From Alteromonadaceae bacterium 2753L.S.0a.02 (GTDB lineage: Bacteria > Pseudomonadota > Gammaproteobacteria > Pseudomonadales > Cellvibrionaceae), in assembly GCA_007827375.1 (NCBI GenBank), contig VISH01000001.1, positions 372,001 to 436,000 of the forward strand: a DNA stretch of 64,000 nucleotides, in the 5' to 3' direction. The notes below the pieces were generated by a model that did not search any database, was not told the DNA's origin, and worked only from the letters and a program-made list of their open reading frames with translations. Shown in pieces: positions 52,140 through 61,242 of this stretch (position 1 is the stretch's first letter; each line of letters begins with the position of its first letter). Both the position numbers and the translations under genes were made by a program.

Positions 52140-55037
52140 ATGAAAACGCTTTTTGTATGTCCTTGCATCTGGCTGCTAATCACAAGTTTTTTACTTTCTG
52201 CCTGCAAATCCGCTGAAATATCCAATCAAGCGAACTTTCTACCCGAGAAGCGAGGTGTCGTGGTTGTACCACGTCAGGGTGAAGCCGCTCAAATACGACT
52301 TCAAGTGTATGACAATCATATTATTCGGGTGACCAGTTCCAAAAACAATTCTCTCGACACGCCGAAAAGCTTGATGGTGACCGGTACCCCCAAAAAAACC
52401 GATTTCGAGCTGCGCCAGGAGGGCGATTCCGTTATTCTCGAAACCAAGGCGATGCGAGCTCAAGTATCGCTTAACGACGGTAAATTGGTGGTATTTAACT
52501 CCACCGGCGAGCAACTTCTGCACACCAGTAACAGCGGTACATTTTCTGCGGTGACTCGCGACTCCACGAGTCATGCGAAAAACCGATTTGAGATAAAGCA
52601 GTCATTCATTCCAAGCGACGACGAAGCATTTTATGGGCTTGGGCAACAACAAAATGGTCAGGTAAACCTCGCTGGAGAAAATCTTTACCTCACCACCTAT
52701 AACCTGATCATCACCATTCCCTATCTGATTTCTACACGCAATGTGGGCATCTTGTGGGACAACAATTCAGATTCACGCTTCGGCAATCCCAACCCTCCAA
52801 AACCACTGTTTGAGAATTTCACACTGTTCGATGCCGCGGGCAAACCCGGAGGTTTAACCGCACGTTACTACGATGGCGAGAAATTACTATTAGAGCGCAT
52901 TGAAAAAGATTTGAACTACCAATTTTTAAAGAACAACAGCATTCGGGAAGTACCGCTGCCCAAAAAAGCTGAGCAAGCAAAAAACCTGCGCATCGAATGG
53001 CTTGGCAGCCTTGCAGCCCGACAAAACGGCGAGCACGAAATCCTGATGTATTCCAGCGGGTATGCAAGCTTGTTTATCAATAATAAAAAAATACTAGATC
53101 GCTGGCGAATGAATTGGAACCCCTGGTACCACAATGCGAAAGTTACGTTTAAGGCAAACGAGAAAAATGCCATTAAATTGGAATGGCGGCCCGGCGGAGG
53201 CTATATGAGATTGTTGTCTCACGCCCCATCGCCAGAATCCCGTGGAGAATTGCTTAGTTTGAGCTCCGACACAGCCACCGCAATCGACTACTATGTGGTT
53301 GCTGGCAACAATTCCGATGACCTCATCAGCGGATATCGCCAGCTTACCGGCAAGGCCACACTACTGCCGCGCTGGGCCTACGGCTTTTGGCAAAGTCGCG
53401 AACGCTATAAAACCCAAGAGGAACTCATCAACACACTTAAAGAATACCGCAAGCGTAAAATCCCCATCGACAATGTTGTTCTCGATTGGAGCTATTGGCC
53501 TGAAGACGCCTGGGGTAGCCACGACTTTGATCCAAAATATTTTCCCGATCCACAAGTGTTGGTCGATAGGATACACGAGCTCAATTCGCAAATTATGATT
53601 TCGGTATGGCCCAAGTTTTACCCCACCACCGAAAATTATAAAGCACTGAATGCACAGGGATATATGCTCAACCGCAATATCGAAGAAGGTAATAAAGACT
53701 GGATTGGTCCTGGTTATCTCAACGCCTTTTACGACGCCTTTAACCCTAAAGCGCGCGACCTTTACTGGCAGCAACTTGACGAAAAAATAAATGTTTTCGG
53801 ATTCGACGCCTGGTGGCTGGATGCCGTTGAACCCGATATGCACTCCAATGTTAATTGGCAAAAACGTAAAGAATTTATGAGCCCCAATTATCTCGGAAGC
53901 GGCGCTGAGGTATTTAATGCCTATGCCCTGCCCCATGCAGAATCTGTGTATCAACACGATCGCGAATCGGCACCCGATACCCGGGTATTTATTCTTACTC
54001 GCTCAGGATTTGGCGGTATGCAACGCACCGCTTCTGCGGTTTGGAGTGGCGACACTGTTTCACGCTGGAGTAATTTGAAAGAACAGATAGCGGCCGGCAT
54101 TAATACTGGTATGGCCGGCATGCCCAATTGGACACTCGACATCGGCGGATTTACGCCCGAAGACCGTTTTCGCGAAAATAACGGCAAATTCGTTGGAGCA
54201 ACCAACGATATGGCGAAAGAACAACAGGCGGAATGGCGAGAATTAAATACCCGCTGGTATCAATTCGGCGCCTTTTTACCATTGTATCGCGCTCACGGTC
54301 AAAATCCTTACCGGGAAATTTATAATATTGCCGATGAAGGATCACCCACGTACCAAAGCATGGTGCGGTACACAAAATTACGTTATCGCCTGATGCCCTA
54401 CATCTATTCATTGGCAGGCGATATGTATCACAAAGACAGCACCTTAATGCGCGGTCTCGCAATGGATTTTGCAAACGATTACGTCGCTCGCGACATAAAC
54501 GACCAATATATGTTTGGCCCGGCCTTCTTGGTAAACCCGGTTTACACAATGGGCGCTACATCTCGCCAGGTCTACCTACCTGGAGATGGTTATTGGTTTG
54601 ATTTCGATAGCGGAACAAAATACAAAGGTGGCCAAAGCATCGAAGCAAAAGCTCCCTACGAACGGCTACCATTATTTGTTAAAGCAGGTTCAATTATTGC
54701 GACAGGCCCCGAAATTCAGTATGCCGATCAAGCCTTGAATGCTGAGATTACCCTCACCGTGTATACCGGCGCTGATGCTGATTTCGAACTCTACGAAGAC
54801 GACGGCCGTAGTTACGACTATGAAAAAGGTGAATTCTCTCGTATTCCATTTCGGTACGAAGAAAAAAGCGGCAAGCTAACCGTTGGTGAACGTCAGGGAA
54901 GTTTTCCGGAAATGCAAATTCACCGCAAAATCAATGTACGCTGGATTAGCGGTAAAACTAAAAATGCAGCAAATTTTGATGCGGGCATCGCAAACACCAT
55001 CGACTATTCAGGCGTACAGCAAGAAATTTACCGTTAA
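52140..55037 (+). CDS. GH31 alpha-xylosidase-type lipoprotein with PA14 insert
   Basis: 965 residues with lipobox LSAC (C22), so anchored. The N-terminal beta-domain (about 35-230) has YGLGQQQNGQVNLAGENLYL. A PA14 domain is inserted at about 231-362 (LTARYYDGEKLL, EILMYSSGYASLFINNKKIL). The GH31 barrel follows: nucleophile D561 in FDAWWLDAVEPDM and acid/base D638 in VWSGDTVSRW. The layout matches Cellvibrio japonicus Xyl31A, which removes alpha-1,6-xylose from xyloglucan fragments. With the GH44 and GH9 enzymes it would complete xyloglucan breakdown. No operator was recognised upstream. Confidence 0.94.
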   Translation: MKTLFVCPCIWLLITSFLLSACKSAEISNQANFLPEKRGVVVVPRQGEAAQIRLQVYDNHIIRVTSSKNNSLDTPKSLMVTGTPKKTDFELRQEGDSVILETKAMRAQVSLNDGKLVVFNSTGEQLLHTSNSGTFSAVTRDSTSHAKNRFEIKQSFIPSDDEAFYGLGQQQNGQVNLAGENLYLTTYNLIITIPYLISTRNVGILWDNNSDSRFGNPNPPKPLFENFTLFDAAGKPGGLTARYYDGEKLLLERIEKDLNYQFLKNNSIREVPLPKKAEQAKNLRIEWLGSLAARQNGEHEILMYSSGYASLFINNKKILDRWRMNWNPWYHNAKVTFKANEKNAIKLEWRPGGGYMRLLSHAPSPESRGELLSLSSDTATAIDYYVVAGNNSDDLISGYRQLTGKATLLPRWAYGFWQSRERYKTQEELINTLKEYRKRKIPIDNVVLDWSYWPEDAWGSHDFDPKYFPDPQVLVDRIHELNSQIMISVWPKFYPTTENYKALNAQGYMLNRNIEEGNKDWIGPGYLNAFYDAFNPKARDLYWQQLDEKINVFGFDAWWLDAVEPDMHSNVNWQKRKEFMSPNYLGSGAEVFNAYALPHAESVYQHDRESAPDTRVFILTRSGFGGMQRTASAVWSGDTVSRWSNLKEQIAAGINTGMAGMPNWTLDIGGFTPEDRFRENNGKFVGATNDMAKEQQAEWRELNTRWYQFGAFLPLYRAHGQNPYREIYNIADEGSPTYQSMVRYTKLRYRLMPYIYSLAGDMYHKDSTLMRGLAMDFANDYVARDINDQYMFGPAFLVNPVYTMGATSRQVYLPGDGYWFDFDSGTKYKGGQSIEAKAPYERLPLFVKAGSIIATGPEIQYADQALNAEITLTVYTGADADFELYEDDGRSYDYEKGEFSRIPFRYEEKSGKLTVGERQGSFPEMQIHRKINVRWISGKTKNAANFDAGIANTIDYSGVQQEIYR

Positions 55038-55066
55038 AAAAAGCCGCAGTTTTGTGCGGCTTTTTT
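55037..55066. terminator. Bidirectional terminator between GH31 and GH9 genes
   Basis: AAAAAAGCCGCA / TGCGGCTTTTTT, loop GTTTTG, with runs of A and T on both sides, right after the GH31 stop and 14 bases from the GH9 stop. Confidence 0.92.
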
Positions 55067-55079
55067 AATTTAATCGACC

Positions 55080-57446
55080 TTAAAAACCAATGCTGTCTTG
55101 CGTTTCCACATTACTCGACGCTAAATAATCAAAACCATTGGCGCTTACCGCTGTGATCGTAAGGGTGGCTATCCCACTGTTTCGCGTTTTCTCGCCTGCG
55201 ACTATGGCCTCACCAGCACTATCGGTTGTTGTAGCAACACTCCCGGCAACAACACCACTCCACGAGGCAGCCACCGTGGCATTGGCGACTGGATTGCCGT
55301 TCTCATCCACAATCACCACCAAAGCGTGCGGTGTATACCAAGGGCCCTTGCTGGCCACACTCAATTCGATAGCGTTCACCCACATACTGAGGTTTGGCAT
55401 CGGTGTGGGAGTCGCTGTTGGTTCTGACGTAGGAGTGGGTTCTGGCGTAGGAGTAGGCTCCGGGCTTGGCGTGGGTTCAGGAGTCGGCTCAATGGCAACA
55501 GGCTCCTCCCCAAACAATAGCTGCCCGCCATCGTAAAGTGCGATGTAAGGCGTTAACCCGCTAAGATCCACTGGCTCGTAAGTAAATGGGCTATCTACAA
55601 TACCCGTACGGGACCAGTCGTTACTGGTGTCCCATGCAGCAACGCTTGGAGCGGTAATGGAAAATTCCGTGGATCGCTCCGCCTCAATACGGCCAGCCGG
55701 GTAGATTTTCGTTCCATAAAAAGCCACCTCAACATAATAAATTGAACCGCTCCAGAGATGCGGCCCGGAAACAACACCGGCTTCACCTCCAGCGCGGGCT
55801 ACGCTGAAGTCGGCAGCACTGTATCCCGCAGCAAGCGCTTCACTGATATCAAAGAAATACCGGTATGAGAGATTATCTTTTACCGTTGCTGGCCAGGCCG
55901 AACGATTACTGGTTTGCGTGAAAATATTTATGGAATTATTGGTTTCCGACATCAATCGTGCACGCACAAAATATTCCGGCATTCGTTCGTTCTTGGGTTT
56001 GAAATACGCTTCGGGGAAATCACTGAGCGTAGTGCCACCGTGTAGCGCAAGCATTTTAGTAAGGGCACCAAAAAAACCAGCGTTGTAATCCGTTGCCACT
56101 TCGTTTTTTTGATAATCACTGCGATCGTCATTGTAACTGTCGTTACTGCCTGGGCCACCCACCAACGCGCCAAACAAAATGTGACGGTTATTGGTAGGAT
56201 TGCGAATATCGTTGTACCAGGCTCCGTGGGCGGTACGATGGTGCGGATTGACCGGCGGGTTGTTTCCAAAGCCGACCACATAACTGCGATTCGCCGGATT
56301 ATCACCCAGCATGTAATTTATCTGGCCTTCGGCAAAATCACGGTAAGAGGGTTTCAGTGCTGGGTCACCGACACTGGCATCAGCCCATACAAACGCGAGA
56401 AATGCAGCATTGGCAGCATAGCGCAACGAACCCCACTGGTCTAACCAGGCCAGTCCACCATTCGTGTAGGTTACCCCACCCCCGGGCAACCAAAACTGCA
56501 TATTGCGTTCAGTGGCAGTAATATAAATGGATTTTCCAGTAATGCGCGCAAGCAATAACTGCGTCATAAAATGCATGTCATCCCAGGAATGGGTCCACTC
56601 GAATTCCCACACATTGCCACGGCGCACTTTACCCCATTGATTCGTCGCCTCTTCAGCACGGGCTAGATAAGTATTGTCGCCAGTTTTTAAATACAACCAG
56701 GTTGCCGCTGCTGAAAGCTCATCCCAAAAGCCACTGAAGGAATCGTAAAAACCCACAGCTTCACGATAGCCCGCATCGCTGCGCGTGGTATCGGCAAATT
56801 CGTAGAGTTGTTGCGCGTGGCTCAAACAAATCGCCGCGTAACCCGGGTCGCTTTCTTCGAAAACAATCGATGCTACCGCCAAGGCTGCAGCGCTTGCACC
56901 TGCAACCGCAGAGCCAGGGTTTTGCACATCCACTTTAAACGCAGGACGTGCCATTACTTGTTCGACGACCTCCGCGGGGCCCCACCAGGCGTGATCATCC
57001 GAACCATCACCGAGCTGATAATAAAATTCATTTGGCGAAGGGTGCGCCTTAATAAAATAATCGGTGGCCCAGCGAATGGTATCGAGTGTTTGCTGCTTAA
57101 GCCCGGCCTGCTGTAAGGTGTCACCATACTCGTATACGGACCAAGCCAAAACCATTGCCGTCGAGGCCATTGGCAAACCAAATTTCACGTGATCACCGGC
57201 GTCATACCAACCGCCTGTTAAATCCAGGCCCACATCGGAACCATCGGCAAGGCCGGAGGCCGCACGCCAAATTACGGGATTATCCGATGGTAGCGCTCCG
57301 GAACGTTGCGCGTCGTAAAAAAACAGAGATTTTTGCAGCACTTCGGCATAATTATAGCTTTGCGCTGCTGCCGATTGAAAACTGCTGGCGAGAGTAATCA
57401 CCATACACAAACAAAAAAATCGAATTCTCAAAACAGAGGCCCTCAT
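55080..57446 (-). CDS. GH9 endoglucanase with CBM3 and Ig-like C-terminal module
   Basis: 788 residues with a signal peptide (FFCLCMVITLASSFQSAAAQ). The (alpha/alpha)6 domain has D82 and D85 in GGWYDAGDHVKFGLPM, HHRTAHGAWYNDIRNP, and the acid within KNEVATDYNAGF. A family-3 cellulose-binding module (about 490-640, EYFVRARLMSETNNSINIFT, YRYFFDISEALAAGYSAADF) follows. Then a Pro-Thr-Glu linker (PTPEPTPSPEPTPTPEPTPT) leads to an Ig-like domain (VDENGNPVANATVAASWSG). This GH9-CBM3c build (theme B) gives processive cellulases. The PT linker differs from the serine linkers elsewhere. It would digest crystalline or amorphous cellulose outside the cell. Confidence 0.94.
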   Translation of the reverse strand: MRASVLRIRFFCLCMVITLASSFQSAAAQSYNYAEVLQKSLFFYDAQRSGALPSDNPVIWRAASGLADGSDVGLDLTGGWYDAGDHVKFGLPMASTAMVLAWSVYEYGDTLQQAGLKQQTLDTIRWATDYFIKAHPSPNEFYYQLGDGSDDHAWWGPAEVVEQVMARPAFKVDVQNPGSAVAGASAAALAVASIVFEESDPGYAAICLSHAQQLYEFADTTRSDAGYREAVGFYDSFSGFWDELSAAATWLYLKTGDNTYLARAEEATNQWGKVRRGNVWEFEWTHSWDDMHFMTQLLLARITGKSIYITATERNMQFWLPGGGVTYTNGGLAWLDQWGSLRYAANAAFLAFVWADASVGDPALKPSYRDFAEGQINYMLGDNPANRSYVVGFGNNPPVNPHHRTAHGAWYNDIRNPTNNRHILFGALVGGPGSNDSYNDDRSDYQKNEVATDYNAGFFGALTKMLALHGGTTLSDFPEAYFKPKNERMPEYFVRARLMSETNNSINIFTQTSNRSAWPATVKDNLSYRYFFDISEALAAGYSAADFSVARAGGEAGVVSGPHLWSGSIYYVEVAFYGTKIYPAGRIEAERSTEFSITAPSVAAWDTSNDWSRTGIVDSPFTYEPVDLSGLTPYIALYDGGQLLFGEEPVAIEPTPEPTPSPEPTPTPEPTPTSEPTATPTPMPNLSMWVNAIELSVASKGPWYTPHALVVIVDENGNPVANATVAASWSGVVAGSVATTTDSAGEAIVAGEKTRNSGIATLTITAVSANGFDYLASSNVETQDSIGF

Positions 57447-57568
57447 AAGTTATTGTTTTAGGAGCCAGTAATAGGAACAACGAAACCCAAACACATCCCC
57501 AATCGAATGCGCAAAATTTCTCGAATACTGGCAATGGTTTATGCAATAAGCAATACAGTAAATCTAAA

Positions 57569-58969
57569 TCAAGCGTCGTTGTTATCAAACAAAGCGAAAA
57601 CGCCTTCTTCGCTCAGCACACGCATGCCAATACGCTGTTGCGATACGCCGTCTCGCAATCTGTAATCAAAACGAAGCCGTGCCTCATCTTCAATCGCGGC
57701 AAAAAAGTGACAGGCTATCGGTAGTTTTCTTTGTTTCAGCTCATCGCCAAGCTCTATTTGGTGCGACGAAAATATAAACAAACAATTTTTTCGCGCGGCA
57801 AGGCGTTGCAAAATCGCCAACGAAGCCTCATGAGTGTCTTTAACATTAGTGCCTTTGAAAGGTTCATCCATTATCGCCACCACGCGATAGCCTGCAGTAA
57901 TTGCCTTTGCAATTGTTTTTACCCGGAGCGCTTCCGCACGAAAATAACTCACACCACTGTGAATATCATCATCCAAGGAGATGGATGTATAAAACTGTTC
58001 AACCGGAGTAAAACTAAATTGTTTCGCTGGTACCCCCATACCGAGATGAGCCAAATAAAGGGCTACACCAAATGCGCGAATATAGGTTGTTTTACCAGCC
58101 ATATTTGGGCCCGTTAAAAATATACCACGAGCATCTTGGTTCATATTAACGGGGTTTCCCGTAGGCTTTTCCAAATAGGGGTGCACCAAATCTGATGCAA
58201 TCACCTGTAAGTTTCCCGTGGTAATTTCCGGAATTAACAACTGATGCTGAAGGGTTGCCTGCGCCATAGAAACCAGTGCATCTATTTCAAAAACCAATTC
58301 CAAGAGGCGAAGCATGGTGCTTAATTCATGACAACGTAAATTTCGATCTATTTTTAACGTTCGCCACACCCCTAACATTTTTTTATTCCCTGGTAATGCG
58401 ACCAATTTTGGGCGTTGCAGAAGCCCGGCCATTTCTTCTAATAGTGGCGCCAGCTCGCCGTTTGCGTTTTTTATACCGGCCTGATCGACGAAAAGTTTTA
58501 ATGCATCCACAAATCTACGGCTCAATTTCGAGCCCCGCACAATATTGAAATAATGGCGGTCGTGGGTCGCCCACAAGGTGTAGGCATCCATGGTGAATTC
58601 AAAGAAATTATCGTGGCCTACCATCGGAAGAATTTCGTGCAGGTAGTGATTTACGCTGCCCACAACAAAACCCGTGGGCATCATTTCGAAAAGGTGTTTG
58701 TTTGCGGTGATAAACCTAACTGCTGCCTGAGTTGCTGCGATCCGCTCCTGGCTATTCCAGGGTGCTTCCATACGCAGGCGCAATGCCGATTCACCACCTT
58801 TTGTGCGGGTAAAATTACAGAACTTGAAAAGGCTGGTATCGCTTTTGGTGGACGAAAATATCTCGAGATCTGCCAAGCTATGCTTGTCGAGGTAGAGTCT
58901 ATCGGGGGAACAACTATCACTGTCGCTGGCATTTTCAGCGGACATCAGAGCAGAAAACCTTGCATCCAT
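57569..58969 (-). CDS. Short MutS-family ATPase lacking domains I and II
   Basis: 466 residues. The C-terminal half has the MutS ATPase: Walker A ILTGPNMAGKTTYIRA (written GIFLTGPNMAGKTT in the protein), SLDDDIHSGVSYF, Walker B VVAIMDEPFKGT and the His switch FIFSSHQIELGD. The N-terminal half (LYLDKHSLADLEIFSS, KGGESALRLRMEAPW) resembles the core lever/clamp region of MutS. The mismatch-recognition domain I with the Phe-x-Glu motif is absent, as is domain II and the C-terminal tail. It is a MutS-related protein, not the repair MutS. Its role is unknown. It lies downstream of a region shared with the SOS-type promoter but on the opposite strand. Confidence 0.86.
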   Translation of the reverse strand: MDARFSALMSAENASDSDSCSPDRLYLDKHSLADLEIFSSTKSDTSLFKFCNFTRTKGGESALRLRMEAPWNSQERIAATQAAVRFITANKHLFEMMPTGFVVGSVNHYLHEILPMVGHDNFFEFTMDAYTLWATHDRHYFNIVRGSKLSRRFVDALKLFVDQAGIKNANGELAPLLEEMAGLLQRPKLVALPGNKKMLGVWRTLKIDRNLRCHELSTMLRLLELVFEIDALVSMAQATLQHQLLIPEITTGNLQVIASDLVHPYLEKPTGNPVNMNQDARGIFLTGPNMAGKTTYIRAFGVALYLAHLGMGVPAKQFSFTPVEQFYTSISLDDDIHSGVSYFRAEALRVKTIAKAITAGYRVVAIMDEPFKGTNVKDTHEASLAILQRLAARKNCLFIFSSHQIELGDELKQRKLPIACHFFAAIEDEARLRFDYRLRDGVSQQRIGMRVLSEEGVFALFDNNDA

Positions 58970-59132
58970 ATCTCGTGGGTTCCTTGAGATTTACTTATTA
59001 TTATTGCGCCAATTGTAGTCCGGCGAGGGGTTTTCACAAGCTCATCAGCCCCCCAAAGCATCTTGCGAGAGAAAGCATCTTGCGTGAGTTAGCGGTGGTA
59101 TGCAAGGGCAAGCCAAGCAGAGAAAATATGGC

Positions 59133-59174
59133 TTGACTCAAATACTGTATATATTAACATGTATATACATACAG
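59133..59174 (+). promoter_or_regulatory. SOS-type promoter with two overlapping LexA-like boxes
   Basis: A -35 TTGACT (59133-59138), 16-base spacer and -10 TAACAT (59155-59160) can be drawn. Over them lie CTGT-N8-ACAT (59145-59160) and ATGT-N8-ACAG (59159-59174), each one base off the gammaproteobacterial LexA consensus CTGT-N8-ACAG, with A/T-only spacers. The two boxes share two bases and bracket the -10. The pair is inverted overall (ACTGTATATA...TACAGT). Confidence 0.65.
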
Positions 59175-59193
59175 TATTTATGAGGCCTAACTC

Positions 59194-59415
59194 ATGATTA
59201 ACGACAAAAAATCAGTACGCCCTGGCGTTGCTCTGGTAGACCCAATTGGTCGGCGCTGTGTTGTAAGTGATGTGTTCGTGCCCCGCAATCAGCCTGGCAA
59301 GAGCGCAGCAATACCCTCCTCCTTTCGCAACCTGGCACGTAAGATCGTAGTATTTCATTCTGGAGGTGTAATGCATCTTTCGGATATCGAACGCCGTTAT
59401 TCTCTGGCGAGTTGA
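59194..59415 (+). CDS. Small protein under LexA-like control
   Basis: 73 residues, not recognised. A GAGG lies 8 bases before ATG 59194. The sequence (RPGVALVDPIGRRCVVSDVF, then LARKIVVFHSGGVMHLSDIE) is mostly beta with a basic patch, and could be a small barrel or DNA-associated fold. No signal peptide. Two LexA-like boxes over its promoter suggest it is made in the SOS response. The adjacent MutS-like gene starts about 225 bases away on the other strand. Coding status rests on the promoter and RBS more than on homology. Confidence 0.6.
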   Translation: MINDKKSVRPGVALVDPIGRRCVVSDVFVPRNQPGKSAAIPSSFRNLARKIVVFHSGGVMHLSDIERRYSLAS

Positions 59416-59736
59416 GCGTCTCGCATGCATCCGCATCGCTGAAACACTCATTTACCGTCTTACATGCTTTTCATACTAGGGGATAAACGCCCACTAACCG
59501 CGTTGGTCGGATTTAACACAGGCATATTCTGGGCGGACATATGGAATGAGACTAGTCATTAACTGAATATTTGTATGATTATTGAATGGCGATGTGACAA
59601 AACCTAAACTGGCATGATGCTTGATTCGCAACACGCTAACTCGACATGAATCTTTAAACCTGTTCAGCTACGTTGTAGGTTTAATATTTAACATTTATCG
59701 TTAGCACCTGTTGCTTTCAAATTTGGGTTATCAGCT
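59416..59736. other. Intergenic stretch, no gene seen
   Basis: No convincing frame, hairpin or repeat. The A/T-rich right end precedes the Rieske gene; its ribosome binding site is weak. Confidence 0.45.
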
Positions 59737-60156
59737 ATGGCGCGATCAGCCTCGCCTGCGAATAGATTAATTTTGTCAGATTACCTGCTACCGCCAACAC
59801 CTATCCGGATGGGAATATCCGGTTTCGATACAGCTCCCTATCAGTTGATTCCCTGTCTATTTGAAGGAAAGCCATCGTCCATTATCGTGTTTCGTTATCA
59901 AGACAACTATCTGGCATACCACAACCTCTGTGTTCACATGCCCTTTCCCTTGAACCGTGAATCACCTGTAATTTTTAGCGAGAACAGGCAACATTTACGT
60001 TGTTCTATGCACGGAATTGAATTCGACCCAAATACAGGTAAATCTCTGAGCTCCACCATGTGTATTGGCGATAAGCTGACGCAACTCGAAACGCTGCAAC
60101 GCGATGATGAAATTTGGGTTTACGACATACGTTTGGCGCCGTTAATGTTTGACTAA
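59737..60156 (+). CDS. Rieske-type [2Fe-2S] protein
   Basis: 139 residues. The two ligand pairs are C65-x-H67 (NLCVHMPFPL) and C89-x2-H92 (LRCSMHGIEFDP), the Rieske pattern for binding a 2Fe-2S cluster. The surrounding GIEFDPNTGKSLS is like ferredoxin components of oxygenases and nitrite reductases. No membrane helix or oxygenase domain is present, so it is a soluble electron carrier or a partner of one. It ends 34 bases from the flavodoxin end (convergent), so a redox link between the two is possible but not shown. Confidence 0.88.
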   Translation: MARSASPANRLILSDYLLPPTPIRMGISGFDTAPYQLIPCLFEGKPSSIIVFRYQDNYLAYHNLCVHMPFPLNRESPVIFSENRQHLRCSMHGIEFDPNTGKSLSSTMCIGDKLTQLETLQRDDEIWVYDIRLAPLMFD

Positions 60157-60190
60157 AACAGCACGGAGGGATTTTAAAGCGCGTTCAGCT

Positions 60191-60745
60191 TTAAGCGACG
60201 TCTTGCAGCTTTTGTTGCAGCAGCGGAGTTACCAATTCCACCCAGGCTTTTAAGCGCTCATCGGTGTGCATACCCTGAGTTCGCTGGTCGATCACGAGTC
60301 CAACGAATTTACCGTTCACAACAGACGCGGAATTTTCGAAGGTGTAACCCTCGGTGGACCAGTCACCGATCATCTCTGCGCCGAGCTTGGCAAACACCCG
60401 ATACAGCGCAATTAGCGAGCTGGCGAAACGCTCAGCGTAGCGCTCTTGGGCACCAAGACCAAACATGGCGATTCGCTTACCCGATAAATCCGGGCTGCCC
60501 AACTGCGCCAGAAATTCTTCCCAGTTCTTTTCGAGACAACCCGCGCTCAAGCCTGGAATTTCGCCCACACCATAGCTCGGTGTGCCTAGAATAAGGGCGT
60601 CATACTTCAGGAAATCTTCCGGGGTAATCCGGTTAACGTTGATAGGCTTTTCAGCGATTTCATCTCCCAACAATTTGTAGAGTTTTTTTGCCACCAGGCG
60701 TGTGGTCCCGGTTTCGGTTCCGAAAAATATTCCTATTTTTGGCAT
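60191..60745 (-). CDS. Flavodoxin
   Basis: 184 residues. The FMN phosphate loop is GTETGTTRLVAKKL (9-22), the aromatic loop GTPSYGVGEIPGL, and a long loop typical of long-chain flavodoxins (about 120-150) is present. KRIAMFGLGAQERYAERFAS matches the second FMN loop. It carries one or two electrons at low potential. GGAGAG lies 5 bases before ATG 60745. Confidence 0.93.
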   Translation of the reverse strand: MPKIGIFFGTETGTTRLVAKKLYKLLGDEIAEKPINVNRITPEDFLKYDALILGTPSYGVGEIPGLSAGCLEKNWEEFLAQLGSPDLSGKRIAMFGLGAQERYAERFASSLIALYRVFAKLGAEMIGDWSTEGYTFENSASVVNGKFVGLVIDQRTQGMHTDERLKAWVELVTPLLQQKLQDVA

Positions 60746-61242
60746 TGCAACTCTCCAAAGAATTGTGGGCTAGCGGCTAGGCGGCGCGCTGTAGCAAAGG
60801 CTACATAAACTTCGAATGTACTGGCGAAAATGGTGGTAAAGCTTACAAAACATTGCGCTATATCGCGATTTTCAGTAAGCGTAGAACTTTCAGTTACTCT
60901 CATTGCAACCCCCATTCCAATGCCGTAACCTCTCTTGATCTCACCCCAGTCGCCTTTGCTACCTTCAAGCGAAGCTCTGCCCATTTTCCTCGCGGCCGCG
61001 TCAATTCCGCGCACATCTCTAATCGCAGTTAATTACTTGAGTCAATCTTGCCAGACATTTCTTTATCGCTTAACGCCACAGAAATATCTTTGTCACTTAA
61101 AAATATCGTGGGCGCCATTTCTGACCCTGACAACACCCAAACAAAACCCAGTGAAAAAAAAGTATCGTAATTTCCACACGCTACAGTCATTTAACAATGC
61201 TGCACTAAGCACTCATCTATATAACTGATTAGGAGCAGATTT
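60746..61242. other. Intergenic region between flavodoxin and phosphoesterase genes
   Basis: A minus-strand frame (60733-61014) runs into the flavodoxin start but has no ribosome binding site and an unlikely composition. The right end has TAGGAGCAGATTT before ATG 61243. Confidence 0.45.

Noticed and set aside
60733..61014. 93-residue minus-strand frame before flavodoxin
   Set aside because: No ribosome binding site, overlaps the flavodoxin start, no family likeness.
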